Positions 19,613 to 28,874 of a stretch of DNA of 64,000 nucleotides are shown in pieces. The position numbers and the translations under genes are program-made. The stretch's first letter is position 1, and each line of letters opens with the position of its first letter. The notes beneath the pieces are model-generated. The model saw only the letters and a program-made list of their open reading frames with translations. It was not told the origin of the DNA and searched no databases. The DNA comes from Rheinheimera texasensis DSM 17496. Lineage in GTDB: Bacteria; Pseudomonadota; Gammaproteobacteria; Enterobacterales; Alteromonadaceae. The stretch lies in contig NZ_JONU01000007.1 in assembly GCF_000711985.1 (NCBI RefSeq), forward strand, positions 682,001-746,000, read 5' to 3'.

Positions 19613-20224
19613 ATGTTTAAACAGTTAGTCCTCGCCAGCAGTAACGCCGGTAAAGTGGCAGAGCTGCAAAGCCTGTTAGCCGACCAGGGCATCGAAGTGT
19701 TACCACAAACCCAGTTTGGCGTGCCGGATGCCGACGAAACCGGGCTCAGTTTTATTGAAAATGCCATTTTAAAAGCCCGTCATGCCGCGAAACTCACCGG
19801 CCTGCCGGCTATTGCTGATGACTCCGGTCTTGCTGTGCACGCCCTGGGTGGCGCACCGGGAATTTATTCCGCGCGTTACGCCGCCATGCATAGTGCACTG
19901 CAGGATGGCGAGTCAAAAGATGCTGCTAACATCCGGTTTTTATTGAAGCAAATGGCACAGCACGACGACCGCCGGGCCGAATTTCACTGCGTGCTGGCGC
20001 TGGTGCAACATGCTGAAGATCCGGTGCCGCTGATAGCGCATGGACGCTGGGCAGGCCTCATCACCCGCGAAGCGCAGGGCTGCGGTGGTTTTGGCTACGA
20101 CCCGATCTTCTGGTTGCCGGAGCTGCAAAAAACTTCCGCGGAACTATCCAAAGCCGAAAAATCACAGTTAAGCCACCGTGGCCAGGCGCTGCGCCTGCTG
20201 CTGCTGGCGCAGCTGCAGGCATGA
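19613..20224 (+). CDS. rdgB: dITP/XTP pyrophosphatase
   Basis: House-cleaning nucleotide pyrophosphatase that removes dITP, ITP and XTP from the nucleotide pool. 203 residues, with the N-terminal [11 protein letters not shown] substrate loop, the [16 protein letters not shown] motif, IADDSGL and the C-terminal [12 protein letters not shown] and SHRGQAL segments. Its stop overlaps the hemW start by four bases (ATGA). Confidence 0.95.
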   Translation: MFKQLVLASSNAGKVAELQSLLADQGIEVLPQTQFGVPDADETGLSFIENAILKARHAAKLTGLPAIADDSGLAVHALGGAPGIYSARYAAMHSALQDGESKDAANIRFLLKQMAQHDDRRAEFHCVLALVQHAEDPVPLIAHGRWAGLITREAQGCGGFGYDPIFWLPELQKTSAELSKAEKSQLSHRGQALRLLLLAQLQA

Positions 20225-21390
20225 CCGTGTTACAGTTACCGCCGCTGTCGCTCTACATTCATATTCCCTGGTGTGTACAGAAATGTCCGTACTGTGACTT
20301 TAATTCGCATGCGGTGAAACAAGGCATTCCGGAAGCCGAATATATTGCTCATTTACTGGCGGATTTAGATCAGGATTTAGCGCTGGTGCAAGGCCGGCCG
20401 CTGCATAGTATTTTTATCGGTGGCGGCACGCCCAGCACTTTCAGCGCTGAAGGCATCGCCGCTATCCTCAGTGGTGTACGCGACCGCATTAAGATGCCGG
20501 CCGGCACTGAAGTGACGATGGAAGCCAATCCGGGCACTGTCGAAGCCAGTCGTTTTGCCGGTTATGTCGCAGCTGGAGTCACGCGCTTTTCGATTGGCGT
20601 GCAAAGTTTTCAGGCCAGCCAGTTACAGGCGCTGGGTCGTATTCACAATCCGGCACAGGCACGGCGCGCCGCTGAACTGGCGACACAGCTTCGCAGCGAA
20701 GGCCTGGCGAGTTTTAACCTGGATTTAATGCATGGCCTGCCACAGCAGGATGTCAGCGCTGCCCTCGCCGATTTACAGCAAGCCATCGACTTAGCGCCGC
20801 CGCATCTGTCCTGGTATCAGCTGACCATTGAACCTAACACTGCTTTTGCCTCCCGCCCACCGGTGCTGCCAGAAGATGAAGCTTTGTGGGATATCCAGGA
20901 GCAAGGCCATGCGCTGTTAACCGCTGCCGGTTATCAGCAATATGAAACCTCGGCCTACAGCAAAGCCGGTTATCAGTGCGCGCATAATCTGAATTACTGG
21001 CGGTTTGGTGATTACCTCGGTATTGGCTGTGGCGCGCATGGCAAAATCACTTTGAGCGCTGATGCACAAAACCCGGCAGGCTCTGTCAGACGCACCGTCA
21101 AAATCAAACACCCCAAAGGCTATATGGATTTAAGCCGCGGATATCTCGACAGCACCACAGCTGTGGCTGCTGACGACCTGCCCTTTGAGTTTTTTATGAA
21201 CCGCTTCCGGTTACTGGAAGCCTGCCCCAAAGCGGACTTTACCGCATATACCGGGTTGCCTGTCGAAACGGTCGCGCCGGCGCTTGCCCGCGCTGTGCAG
21301 TTAGGTTTAGTTAGCGAAACGCCACAGCACTGGCAAATCACTCCACAAGGGGTGCGCTATCTCAATGAGCTGTTGCAACTGTTTTTATAA
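20221..21390 (+). CDS. hemW: HemW radical-SAM heme chaperone
   Basis: Radical SAM protein of 389 residues. Cys18, Cys22 and Cys25 in [15 protein letters not shown] form the CxxxCxxC cluster motif. HemW-type features are GGGTPS, the SIGVQSF segment and [21 protein letters not shown]. It is called HemW rather than HemN because of its length, the absence of HemN's longer N-terminal extension and the rdgB-hemW context. HemW binds heme and is proposed to insert it into respiratory proteins. Confidence 0.93.
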   Translation: MTVLQLPPLSLYIHIPWCVQKCPYCDFNSHAVKQGIPEAEYIAHLLADLDQDLALVQGRPLHSIFIGGGTPSTFSAEGIAAILSGVRDRIKMPAGTEVTMEANPGTVEASRFAGYVAAGVTRFSIGVQSFQASQLQALGRIHNPAQARRAAELATQLRSEGLASFNLDLMHGLPQQDVSAALADLQQAIDLAPPHLSWYQLTIEPNTAFASRPPVLPEDEALWDIQEQGHALLTAAGYQQYETSAYSKAGYQCAHNLNYWRFGDYLGIGCGAHGKITLSADAQNPAGSVRRTVKIKHPKGYMDLSRGYLDSTTAVAADDLPFEFFMNRFRLLEACPKADFTAYTGLPVETVAPALARAVQLGLVSETPQHWQITPQGVRYLNELLQLFL

Positions 21391-21446
21391 CACCAGCTGC
21401 AGGCTGGTTTGACCGCCAAAATAATGAAAAACAACCCGGGGATATC

Positions 21447-23300
21447 ATGAATTTAAAACTTCAACTGCTGAGCATTGCCATTTCAGCCGCATTGCTGGCC
21501 GGCTGTAATAAAGCACCGGAGCTAAGCACCAGTCAACCCGCACCAGCAGCAGCGCAAACAGCGCCGGCTGCAGCTCAAACTGAGTCGGCCAAAGCCAATG
21601 CTTTCTTTGAACAGTATTTCAACGAAGCCGCTGCATTAAGCCCGATGGCACTGACCCAGCTTGGCCTCAAACAGGATTACGATAAATGGGACCAGTTGAC
21701 CGACGAGCAAAACGACAAAGAGCTGGCGCTGACTAAAAAGGCCTTAGCGGATTTAGCGCAGTTTGATGTCAGTAAACTGGATACGCAAACGGCATTAAGT
21801 TATCAGCTGTTTAAACAGCAGCTGGAACAGGATATTGCCAACGATAAATGGCGTTATTACAACTATCCGGTCAATCAGATGTTTGGTATGCATGCCGGCG
21901 TACCTGCGCTGCTGATCAACCAACACCAGATCGACAATGAAGCCGACGCCAAAGCCTATATCGCCCGCTTAAACGGCATTCCGCAACTGTTTAAACAACT
22001 GGAAGCGCAGCTGACCAAGCGTGCTGAACTCGGCATTATTCCACCCAAGTTTGTGTTTCCGCTGGTGATCGAAGCCAGTCAGAACATTATCAAAGGCGCG
22101 CCGTTCACTGCGGGTGCTGACAGCACCTTACTGGAAGATTTCCGTAATAAAGTCAACAAGCTGACGCTGGACGAAGCAGCCAAACAACTGCTGATTAAAG
22201 AAGCCGAAGTAGCGCTGACCAGCAGCGTGAAACCGGCTTATGACAGTCTGATTGCATATTTAACGGCGCAGGAACAACAAGCCGGTACTGACGACGGCGT
22301 CTGGCGTTTTAAAGATGGCGAAGCCTTCTACAACATGGCGCTGGAACGCACTACAACTACAAAAATGACTGCTGAGGAAATTCACCAGCTTGGTCTTAGT
22401 GAAGTGGCACGTATTCATGATGAAATGAAAGTCATCATGCAAAAGGTCGGTTTTAAAGGCGATCTGCAGGCGTTTTTTGCCTTTATGCGTGATGACGCCC
22501 AGTTCTATTACCCGGACACCGCAGAGGGCAAAGCGGCATATCTCGCTGAAGCAACGCGGCTGATTGACCATATGAAATCGCAGCTCGACAGCCTGTTTTT
22601 GGTCAAGCCCAAAGCCGACCTGATTGTCAAAGCTGTGGAGCCATTTCGCGAACAATCGGCTGGTAAAGCCTTTTACCAGCGGCCTTCAATGGATGGCAGC
22701 AGACCTGGTATCTATTACGCCAATTTGCATAATATGAAAGACATGCCGAAATATCAAATGGAAGCGCTGGCTTACCATGAAGGTATTCCGGGTCATCATA
22801 TGCAATTAGCAATAGCGCAGGAGCTTGGCGATCTGCCCAAATTCCGCCGCTTCGGCCGTTACACCGCGTACAGCGAAGGCTGGGGTTTATACACTGAATT
22901 ACTGCCCAAAGACATCGGTCTGTATCAGGACCCGTACTCCGACTTTGGCCGTTTAGCGATGGAATTGTGGCGCGCCTGCCGGCTGGTAGTCGATACCGGT
23001 ATTCATGCGAAAAAATGGACCCGCGAACAGGCCATTCAGTATTTAGCTGACAACACGCCAAACGCCCGCACCGAGGCTGAAAATGCCATAGAGCGTTATA
23101 TCGTGATGCCATCTCAGGCCACAGCCTACAAAATTGGCATGATCAAAATTGTCCAGCTACGCGATAAAGCCAAAGCGGTGCTTGGCGAAAAGTTTGATAT
23201 CCGCGAATACCATGACGTGGTGCTGAAAAACGGTCCAGTCCCGCTGGATGTACTGGAAGCGCTGGTCGACGCCTACATTAAAGGCAAACAAAGCACTTAA
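21447..23300 (+). CDS. DUF885 family lipoprotein, putative metallopeptidase
   Basis: 617 residues. The signal sequence ends in a lipobox LLAGC with acylated Cys20, followed by a Pro/Ala/Gln-rich linker (about 28-45), so the protein should be anchored in the outer membrane or periplasm. The C-terminal half has HEGIPGHH (about 444-451), the conserved DUF885 motif resembling a zinc-peptidase HExxxH site, followed by YSEGWGLYTE. Start ATG has GGGGATA upstream. It is monocistronic, ended by a strong hairpin. Peptide hydrolysis is a family inference; no substrate can be read here. Confidence 0.87.
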   Translation: MNLKLQLLSIAISAALLAGCNKAPELSTSQPAPAAAQTAPAAAQTESAKANAFFEQYFNEAAALSPMALTQLGLKQDYDKWDQLTDEQNDKELALTKKALADLAQFDVSKLDTQTALSYQLFKQQLEQDIANDKWRYYNYPVNQMFGMHAGVPALLINQHQIDNEADAKAYIARLNGIPQLFKQLEAQLTKRAELGIIPPKFVFPLVIEASQNIIKGAPFTAGADSTLLEDFRNKVNKLTLDEAAKQLLIKEAEVALTSSVKPAYDSLIAYLTAQEQQAGTDDGVWRFKDGEAFYNMALERTTTTKMTAEEIHQLGLSEVARIHDEMKVIMQKVGFKGDLQAFFAFMRDDAQFYYPDTAEGKAAYLAEATRLIDHMKSQLDSLFLVKPKADLIVKAVEPFREQSAGKAFYQRPSMDGSRPGIYYANLHNMKDMPKYQMEALAYHEGIPGHHMQLAIAQELGDLPKFRRFGRYTAYSEGWGLYTELLPKDIGLYQDPYSDFGRLAMELWRACRLVVDTGIHAKKWTREQAIQYLADNTPNARTEAENAIERYIVMPSQATAYKIGMIKIVQLRDKAKAVLGEKFDIREYHDVVLKNGPVPLDVLEALVDAYIKGKQST

Positions 23301-23325
23301 CAGTCAGCTACCTGGCTTGATACAG

Positions 23326-23359
23326 ACAACCCCCGGTGCCTACCCGGGGGTTGTTTTTT
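23326..23359 (+). terminator. Intrinsic terminator of the DUF885 gene
   Basis: An 11-bp GC-rich stem (23326-23336 with 23344-23354) with a seven-base loop is followed by six T. Confidence 0.92.
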
Positions 23360-23441
23360 GTGATATTCCCTATACTTTTCTGCTGGTTCAAAACCGTTGA
23401 ACTGCTTATGCTGACAGTAATGGACGTTGAAAGGACCCTGC

Positions 23442-24410
23442 ATGTTGATCCTGCATTTATACAACCCGGAAACCAACAGCTGGCACACCGGCGATATCAA
23501 CACCTTGCAACTGCCACTGCATGGTGACCAAAAGGCCTGGATTGATTTATCTGCGGCAAGTTTCTCTGAACAACAACAAGTGCTGAACCGGTTTCAAATC
23601 CATCCGGTGATTGCCGATGACTATTTGCGTGAACGCCACCCGCCAAAACTGGAAGCTTATGACGGCTTTACTTTATTGATTTTACGTGCTTTTGCCGGTG
23701 AAAGTTTTCATGAGTATCCGGGCCATGCCCAGCTCAGCCTGCTATTCTCAAATCAGGTACTGTTATTTAAATGCCAGCTGCCAGAGCAAACCGGCCACTA
23801 TAAAGTACAGCCCTTTGATGTCAGCAAGCCGGTGACCCCGATCAAAGAATGGGTGAAAAGTTATATCCACGCCGTCTCCGCCAGTTATCTGGAAAAACTG
23901 ATTAATTTTGAAGATGAGCTGGGAGATTTCGAGGATGCCATGCTGACCCATGGCGATGACCATAAAATGAGCCGAATCATGCGGCTTCGTTCGGTATTTC
24001 GTAAACTAGACCGTAACCTCGCCTATCAGAAAGAAATGTTTGCTGATTTGCTGACGCCGGACGATGGCGGTATTGGCGTGATGTCACAATTTGAAGCGGT
24101 TGAACTGCGTGATTTTTATGAAAAATTTGAACGACTGCACTCGATGACCCAAATGTACTACGACCAGCTCGGTGATTTGGTCAGCAGTTACATGTCGACA
24201 TCTTCCCATCAAATTAACGAACGGATGAAGTTACTGACCATGGTGTCGACGGTGTTTATCCCGCTGACTTTTATCGTTGGCGTCTACGGCATGAACTTTG
24301 ACAATATGCCGGAACTGCATATGCCAATGGGGTATTTCTGGACCCTGGCGGGCATGGCATCGGTAGCCCTTGGCATGTTGCTGGCGTTTAAAATCAAACG
24401 CTGGTGGTAA
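23442..24410 (+). CDS. CorA-family divalent cation transporter
   Basis: 322 residues from the ATG at 23442, with AAAGGA 6 nt upstream. A large cytosolic N-terminal domain rich in acidic and helical segments is followed by two C-terminal transmembrane helices. The YGMN signature lies between them, with NMPELHMPMGY as the periplasmic loop. This is the CorA/ZntB superfamily; the GMN-x-x-x-MPE form fits Mg2+ (or Co2+/Ni2+) uptake better than ZntB zinc export. It directly precedes mgtE on the same strand, a doubling of Mg2+ transport capacity. Confidence 0.88.
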   Translation: MLILHLYNPETNSWHTGDINTLQLPLHGDQKAWIDLSAASFSEQQQVLNRFQIHPVIADDYLRERHPPKLEAYDGFTLLILRAFAGESFHEYPGHAQLSLLFSNQVLLFKCQLPEQTGHYKVQPFDVSKPVTPIKEWVKSYIHAVSASYLEKLINFEDELGDFEDAMLTHGDDHKMSRIMRLRSVFRKLDRNLAYQKEMFADLLTPDDGGIGVMSQFEAVELRDFYEKFERLHSMTQMYYDQLGDLVSSYMSTSSHQINERMKLLTMVSTVFIPLTFIVGVYGMNFDNMPELHMPMGYFWTLAGMASVALGMLLAFKIKRWW

Positions 24411-24472
24411 AATGGTCAATCAAATGCCGCCGCCTCGAAAAATGCCGTTGAATTGACTATAAAAATGTGACC

Positions 24473-24531
24473 TTGCTGCGGTATCATCCGCAGCAAATTT
24501 TCACTCAGGACCACCAAGTCCTGCCGACAGG
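24473..24531 (+). promoter_or_regulatory. Structured mgtE leader with alternative hairpins
   Basis: Between the CorA-family gene and mgtE lies a perfect 9-bp hairpin (TTGCTGCGG 24473-24481 with CCGCAGCAA 24488-24496). Two short stems then share bases: GGAC (24508-24511) with GTCC (24518-24521), or CCTG (24520-24523) with CAGG (24528-24531). The second would occlude AGGG, the best ribosome-binding candidate before the ATG at 24541. The switch idea is inference. It does not match an M-box. Confidence 0.3.
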
Positions 24532-24540
24532 GCCCGGATT

Positions 24541-25890
24541 ATGGCTGAAACCCAGCTGCTGGATATCGAAGAGATAGTCCGCGACAGTTTTGACGAGCAG
24601 GAAGCCGAACTGCTCGGGGAAAAACTCAGCCAGCTGGAGCCGGAAGAAATCGCCGTGGCGCTCGAAGCTATGCCGCTGGAACAACGGCTAAGCACCTGGC
24701 TGGGCCTGCATCCGGACGAACAGATCCACGCTCTGGGTTACATGCGGGAAGACGCCCGCGAAAATATCTTTAAACAGCTACCCGACGCTGCGCTCACCGA
24801 GCTGGTGGAGCGGATGGACGTCGACGACCTGATTGAACTGCTCGACGAATTACCCGCCGCGGTGTATCAGGCAGCTTGTTCTAAACTCGACGCCAGCGAA
24901 AAACTCTGGCTCGCTACAGCACTGGCCTACACCGATGAACAATGCGGCCGTTACGCCGACCACGACGTACTGACCATCCGCAACAATGCCAAAGTCCGCG
25001 ATGCGGTACGGATGTTCAAGAAACTCAATGAAGACGCCGAGTATCAGGACTCGCTGATGGTGGTCGATCGCACCGGTCGTTACGTCGGCCAGTTACACGG
25101 CACCCGCTTACTGGGCGCGCCGTCGCATTTACCCGTGGTTGAATATATCGACGAAGATGCGCCTGTGGTCGAAGGCGAAATGGATTTAGACACCGGCTCG
25201 GATATTGTCGCCCGCTCCGGTTACAGCGCATTGGCAGTGGTCGACGAAGAAAGTAAGTTACTGGGGCGGATCTCAATTGGTGAAGCGCTGGAAAACGTGC
25301 GCAGAAGCCTCGAAGGCCAGTTTATGCATACCGCTGGTCTTGATGAAAACGAAGACTTGTTCGCACCGGTGCTCGCGAGCGCAAAAAGCCGCGCCGTCTG
25401 GCTTGGCATCAACTTACTTACCGCCTTCCTCGCGGCGTGGACCATTGGTCTGTTTGAAGCCACGCTGCAGCAACAAGTTGCGCTTGCCGTGTTGATGCCG
25501 ATTGTAGCCAGCATGGGTGGCATCGCGGGCAGTCAGACGCTGACGCTAATTATCCGCGGCCTGGCGCTCGGGCAAATCACCCCACAAACTTATTGGGCGC
25601 TGATGCGTAAAGAACTGGGTGTGGGTCTCATCAATGGCATTTTATGGGCCGTGGTGATTTGTGGCGTCACTTATCTGTGGTTTGGCGACTGGATTATCGG
25701 CATGGTCATTGCGCTGGCGATTGTGATCAATATTCTGGTTGCGGCCTTCTCCGGCGTGCTGATCCCGGTCTGGCTGGAAAAGGCGCGGATAGACCCGGCG
25801 TTATCCGGTTCGGTGATCCTGACCACTGTCACTGACGTGATTGGTTTTTTTGTGTTTTTGGGCCTTGGTTCTTTGTTGCTGTTGCCATAG
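24541..25890 (+). CDS. mgtE: MgtE-type Mg2+ transporter
   Basis: 449 residues in the standard MgtE order: acidic helical N domain (about 20-125), a tandem CBS pair (about 135-255) that senses Mg2+, a plug helix, and five C-terminal transmembrane helices. The pore region is ASMGGIAGSQTLTLIIRGLALG, and a conserved Asp lies in TVTDVIGF near the end. Inner membrane, gated closed by high cytosolic Mg2+. The start gives MAETQLLDIEE; its Shine-Dalgarno is weak. A short structured leader precedes it. Confidence 0.95.
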   Translation: MAETQLLDIEEIVRDSFDEQEAELLGEKLSQLEPEEIAVALEAMPLEQRLSTWLGLHPDEQIHALGYMREDARENIFKQLPDAALTELVERMDVDDLIELLDELPAAVYQAACSKLDASEKLWLATALAYTDEQCGRYADHDVLTIRNNAKVRDAVRMFKKLNEDAEYQDSLMVVDRTGRYVGQLHGTRLLGAPSHLPVVEYIDEDAPVVEGEMDLDTGSDIVARSGYSALAVVDEESKLLGRISIGEALENVRRSLEGQFMHTAGLDENEDLFAPVLASAKSRAVWLGINLLTAFLAAWTIGLFEATLQQQVALAVLMPIVASMGGIAGSQTLTLIIRGLALGQITPQTYWALMRKELGVGLINGILWAVVICGVTYLWFGDWIIGMVIALAIVINILVAAFSGVLIPVWLEKARIDPALSGSVILTTVTDVIGFFVFLGLGSLLLLP

Positions 25891-25982
25891 ATTTACTAAA
25901 GCGCTGGCCACTTTCCCGCTTCTAAAAAATCCGTCTAGAATCAGGCAATTCCTGAAAAGAATTTGCGAGCTTCGGAGTCCGC

Positions 25983-26873
25983 ATGAAAATTGCTGTGTTA
26001 TCCCGTAATGCCGAGTTGTACTCCACCCGCCGCCTGGTCGATACCGCCATTGCGCGTGGCCATCAGGTGGAAGTGATAGACCCGACCTTGTGTTACATGA
26101 ATATCAACCACAATGCCTTATCCATTCACTACCGTGGCGCGGCGCTGGAAGGCTTTGATGCCGTGATCCCGCGCATTGGCGCTTCTATCACCTTTTACGG
26201 CAACGCAGTACTACGGCAGTTTGAAATGATGGGCGTGTATTGTCTAAATACGGCCGACGCTATCAGCCGGGCCCGTGACAAACTGAACTCGATGCAACTG
26301 CTGGCCCGCGATGGCATTGGCCTGCCGGTGACTGGTTTCGCTGACAAACCCGGCGATATCCCCGACCTGATTGAAATGGTCGGCGGTGCACCATTAGTCA
26401 TTAAATTACTCGAAGGTACCCAGGGCATTGGCGTGGTGCTGGCTGAGACCCGCACCGCTGCAGAAAGCGTCATCGAAGCGTTTATGGGACTGAATGCCAA
26501 TATTCTGGTGCAGCAATATATCAGCGAAGCCAAAGGCGCCGACATTCGCTGTTTTGTGGTCGGCAACAAAGTCGTCGCCGCGATGAAACGCCAGGCAAAA
26601 GCGGGGGAATTCCGCTCTAATCTGCACCGTGGCGGCACAGCGACTGCCGTAAAACTGACTGCCGCAGAGCGAAAAACCGCGTTGCAGGCCGCCAAATGTA
26701 TGGGACTGGCGGTGGCCGGCGTCGATATCCTGCAATCCAGTGATGGCCCGGTGGTGATGGAAGTCAACAGTTCTCCAGGGCTTGAGGGTATTGAAGCCGC
26801 CACCGCAGTTGACGTTGCCGGTGCAATTCTGGATTATCTGGAACAACAATGGTTAAAACTACGGGGTCGCTGA
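25983..26873 (+). CDS. rimK: RimK-type ATP-grasp glutamate ligase
   Basis: ATP-grasp ligase of 296 residues. In E. coli RimK adds glutamates to the C-terminus of ribosomal protein S6. The pre-ATP-grasp domain includes [15 protein letters not shown] and the conserved [12 protein letters not shown]. The ATP-binding domain has [16 protein letters not shown], and the Mg site is [14 protein letters not shown] near residue 260. Start ATG has CGGAG 6 nt upstream. Its stop overlaps the start of an M14-type deacylase by one base (TGATG), so they are translated together. Whether S6 is its substrate here is inferred. Confidence 0.92.
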   Translation: MKIAVLSRNAELYSTRRLVDTAIARGHQVEVIDPTLCYMNINHNALSIHYRGAALEGFDAVIPRIGASITFYGNAVLRQFEMMGVYCLNTADAISRARDKLNSMQLLARDGIGLPVTGFADKPGDIPDLIEMVGGAPLVIKLLEGTQGIGVVLAETRTAAESVIEAFMGLNANILVQQYISEAKGADIRCFVVGNKVVAAMKRQAKAGEFRSNLHRGGTATAVKLTAAERKTALQAAKCMGLAVAGVDILQSSDGPVVMEVNSSPGLEGIEAATAVDVAGAILDYLEQQWLKLRGR

Positions 26874-28018
26874 TGTCAGTGCCAACCGATCTTTCCACCA
26901 CTACAGAGCAACAAAGCGCCCCCCCAGCAGGTGAGAACACCACGAATTCAGCTGACGTCAAACCTACAGCCCCACTGCAGGCTGATTTTGTGCTCGGTAA
27001 CAGCCAGATAGCACCGGGCCAGCGCATGGTCGTGGATATTCCGTTTGGTAAGCTCTATACCCACACCGAACTCAATATCGGCGCACATGTGATCCACGGC
27101 AAAAGGCCGGGTCCGGTCTTGCTCATTACCGCCGCTTTGCATGGCGATGAAATTAACGGTGTGGAGATTTGCCGGCGATTATTACGCCTGCCACGGCTGA
27201 ATAATCTCAAAGGTACACTGGTAGTCGTCCCTATCGTCAATACCTATGGTTTTGTGCAGCAAAGCCGTTATCTGCCGGATCGGCGTGACCTCAACCGCAG
27301 TTTCCCCGGCAGCGAAAAAGGCTCGCTCGGCAGCAGGATGGCCTGGCAATTTACTGACCGAATCCTGAAAAAGTGTACGCATGTCATTGATTTACACACC
27401 GGCGCTATTCATCGCAGCAACTATCCACAAGTCCGCGCCACCTCAAAAGACAAAGTATCGCTGAAGATGGCCGAGAGCTTTAATGCACCTATTATTATTA
27501 AAGCTGCCAGCCGAGATGGCACGATGCGCGGCACCGCCAATGGCCTTGGTATTCCGATCATTTTGTACGAAGCGGGCGAAGCGCTGCGCTTTGACGAACA
27601 GGCGATTAATATTGGCGTGCGTGGCATCGTCAATGTGATGCATAGCCTCGGCATGCTCAGAACTTTAAAACGCCAGCAAAAAACCGGATCGTTATTTTCA
27701 AAGAAAAGTAGCTGGATCCGCGCCGAGCATGACGGTATCGCCCGCTATTATCAGCGGCTGGGGCAAATCGTCAATGCCGGCGACGTACTGGCGCATATTT
27801 ATTCGCCGTATTCAGATTTTGAAGTGGCTGTTCTGGCGCCGTTCAGCGGTATTATTATCGGCCGCAATAACTTACCGCTGGTTAACGAAGGTGAGGCTTT
27901 GTTTCATATTGCCGAAGTCAGCGAGCTGGCAGAAGCAGAGAAAACACTGGATGCAATTAGTGATGAAGTGGATAACGCGATGCCAGCGGCATTAGGTAAT
28001 GATTACAGTGTGGTGTAG
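26873..28018 (+). CDS. AstE/aspartoacylase-like zinc deacylase (M14 superfamily)
   Basis: 381 residues from the ATG overlapping the rimK stop. The N-terminal 35 residues are low-complexity and polar. The catalytic domain has the zinc motif ALHGDEINGVE (His and Glu ligands), RRDLNRSFPG and a third ligand in VIDLHTG, as in succinylglutamate desuccinylase/aspartoacylase proteins. The C-terminal 100 residues form a barrel-sandwich-like domain (VNAGDVLAHIYSP, APFSGIIIGRNNLPLVNEGEALFHIA). It is not AstE of arginine catabolism, since no ast genes are present. Cleaving amide-linked acidic residues is the family activity; the substrate is unknown. It ends one base from the convergent yggN stop. Confidence 0.85.
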   Translation: MSVPTDLSTTTEQQSAPPAGENTTNSADVKPTAPLQADFVLGNSQIAPGQRMVVDIPFGKLYTHTELNIGAHVIHGKRPGPVLLITAALHGDEINGVEICRRLLRLPRLNNLKGTLVVVPIVNTYGFVQQSRYLPDRRDLNRSFPGSEKGSLGSRMAWQFTDRILKKCTHVIDLHTGAIHRSNYPQVRATSKDKVSLKMAESFNAPIIIKAASRDGTMRGTANGLGIPIILYEAGEALRFDEQAINIGVRGIVNVMHSLGMLRTLKRQQKTGSLFSKKSSWIRAEHDGIARYYQRLGQIVNAGDVLAHIYSPYSDFEVAVLAPFSGIIIGRNNLPLVNEGEALFHIAEVSELAEAEKTLDAISDEVDNAMPAALGNDYSVV

Positions 28019-28019
28019 T

Positions 28020-28778
28020 TTATTTAGCGATCACTACGTCGTAAGCGGCAAGTCCCGGCACCCGTTGCTGCAGTTCTGTTTCAATCTGGTCGATTTCAAC
28101 CAGCCGGTTACAGAATAATAGAGACTTAGCTTCCAGCTCTTCGGCTTTGGCATCAAGGCCGAGGTTAATTTTATCGACCAGTTGCTCAACCGGCTGCCAA
28201 TCACGGCTGTCGTTCAGTTCAAAATTGTCGTCAGTTTGTTGCAGTGCTTCGCGCAAAGCCTGCCAGACTGCACCAACAGTGTTTTTTGCCAGTAAATTTA
28301 AATTGTCTTTCAGCTCGCCGTGCAAAAAAGCATCCATTTCATTGAGGCTTTGTGGTGCCAGATAAAAGTGCTCACCGCTGCGGACAAAACGCGACATGAT
28401 TTGATAAGTTGTTTCGCGCACCAGCGCCTGCCACTCTTCCTGCTGGGCTTTGCTGCCAACACCGACCAGCATACTTTCAATTGCCTGCAGGCCAAGTTCC
28501 ATACTGTCGACAGCGATACCAACAACCTGTGGGACAAACTTGCGTAAGCCGTGACTGTATTTTTGTAAAATCACAATGTCTTCGACAGACAGAGTCTGAA
28601 GCTCTCCTTGAATGAAAAGCTGCTGGTCATTATTGATTTGATATTGGGTACGATCGGCGGTCTGGATCCGAATTTGATCCGGCGATATCAAAATACCGTG
28701 CCGAAACGCCATTTTGCATTCACTGGCGACAGCGAACATCGGCAAACAACAGAATAAAATAATCGCAGCTAATTTCAT
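28020..28778 (-). CDS. yggN: YggN-like DUF2884 periplasmic protein
   Basis: 252 residues. A Sec signal peptide (about 1-18, cleavage near AVA-S) is followed by a conserved Cys at about 21, then the DUF2884 pattern: RHGILISPDQIRIQ, a beta-rich N-terminal part, and long helical segments. This resembles E. coli YggN, a periplasmic protein of unknown function. It converges with the M14-type gene with a single base between the stop codons and no hairpin, so transcripts probably overlap. Confidence 0.82.
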   Translation of the reverse strand: MKLAAIILFCCLPMFAVASECKMAFRHGILISPDQIRIQTADRTQYQINNDQQLFIQGELQTLSVEDIVILQKYSHGLRKFVPQVVGIAVDSMELGLQAIESMLVGVGSKAQQEEWQALVRETTYQIMSRFVRSGEHFYLAPQSLNEMDAFLHGELKDNLNLLAKNTVGAVWQALREALQQTDDNFELNDSRDWQPVEQLVDKINLGLDAKAEELEAKSLLFCNRLVEIDQIETELQQRVPGLAAYDVVIAK

Positions 28779-28874
28779 GGCGTGATCCGCAACGGCAATG
28801 GCGATAATTTTATCAGCAAGCGAAGATCAATGCTGTGGCCAAAGTCGCAGAACTGTGGGGATTGGTCGGTTTTA

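Noticed and set aside
21392-21410. Terminator after hemW
   Set aside because: A six-pair hairpin with only three T; too weak to call.
26195-26803. Minus-strand open frame of about 200 codons inside rimK
   Set aside because: It is antisense to well-conserved rimK motifs and has no family features of its own.
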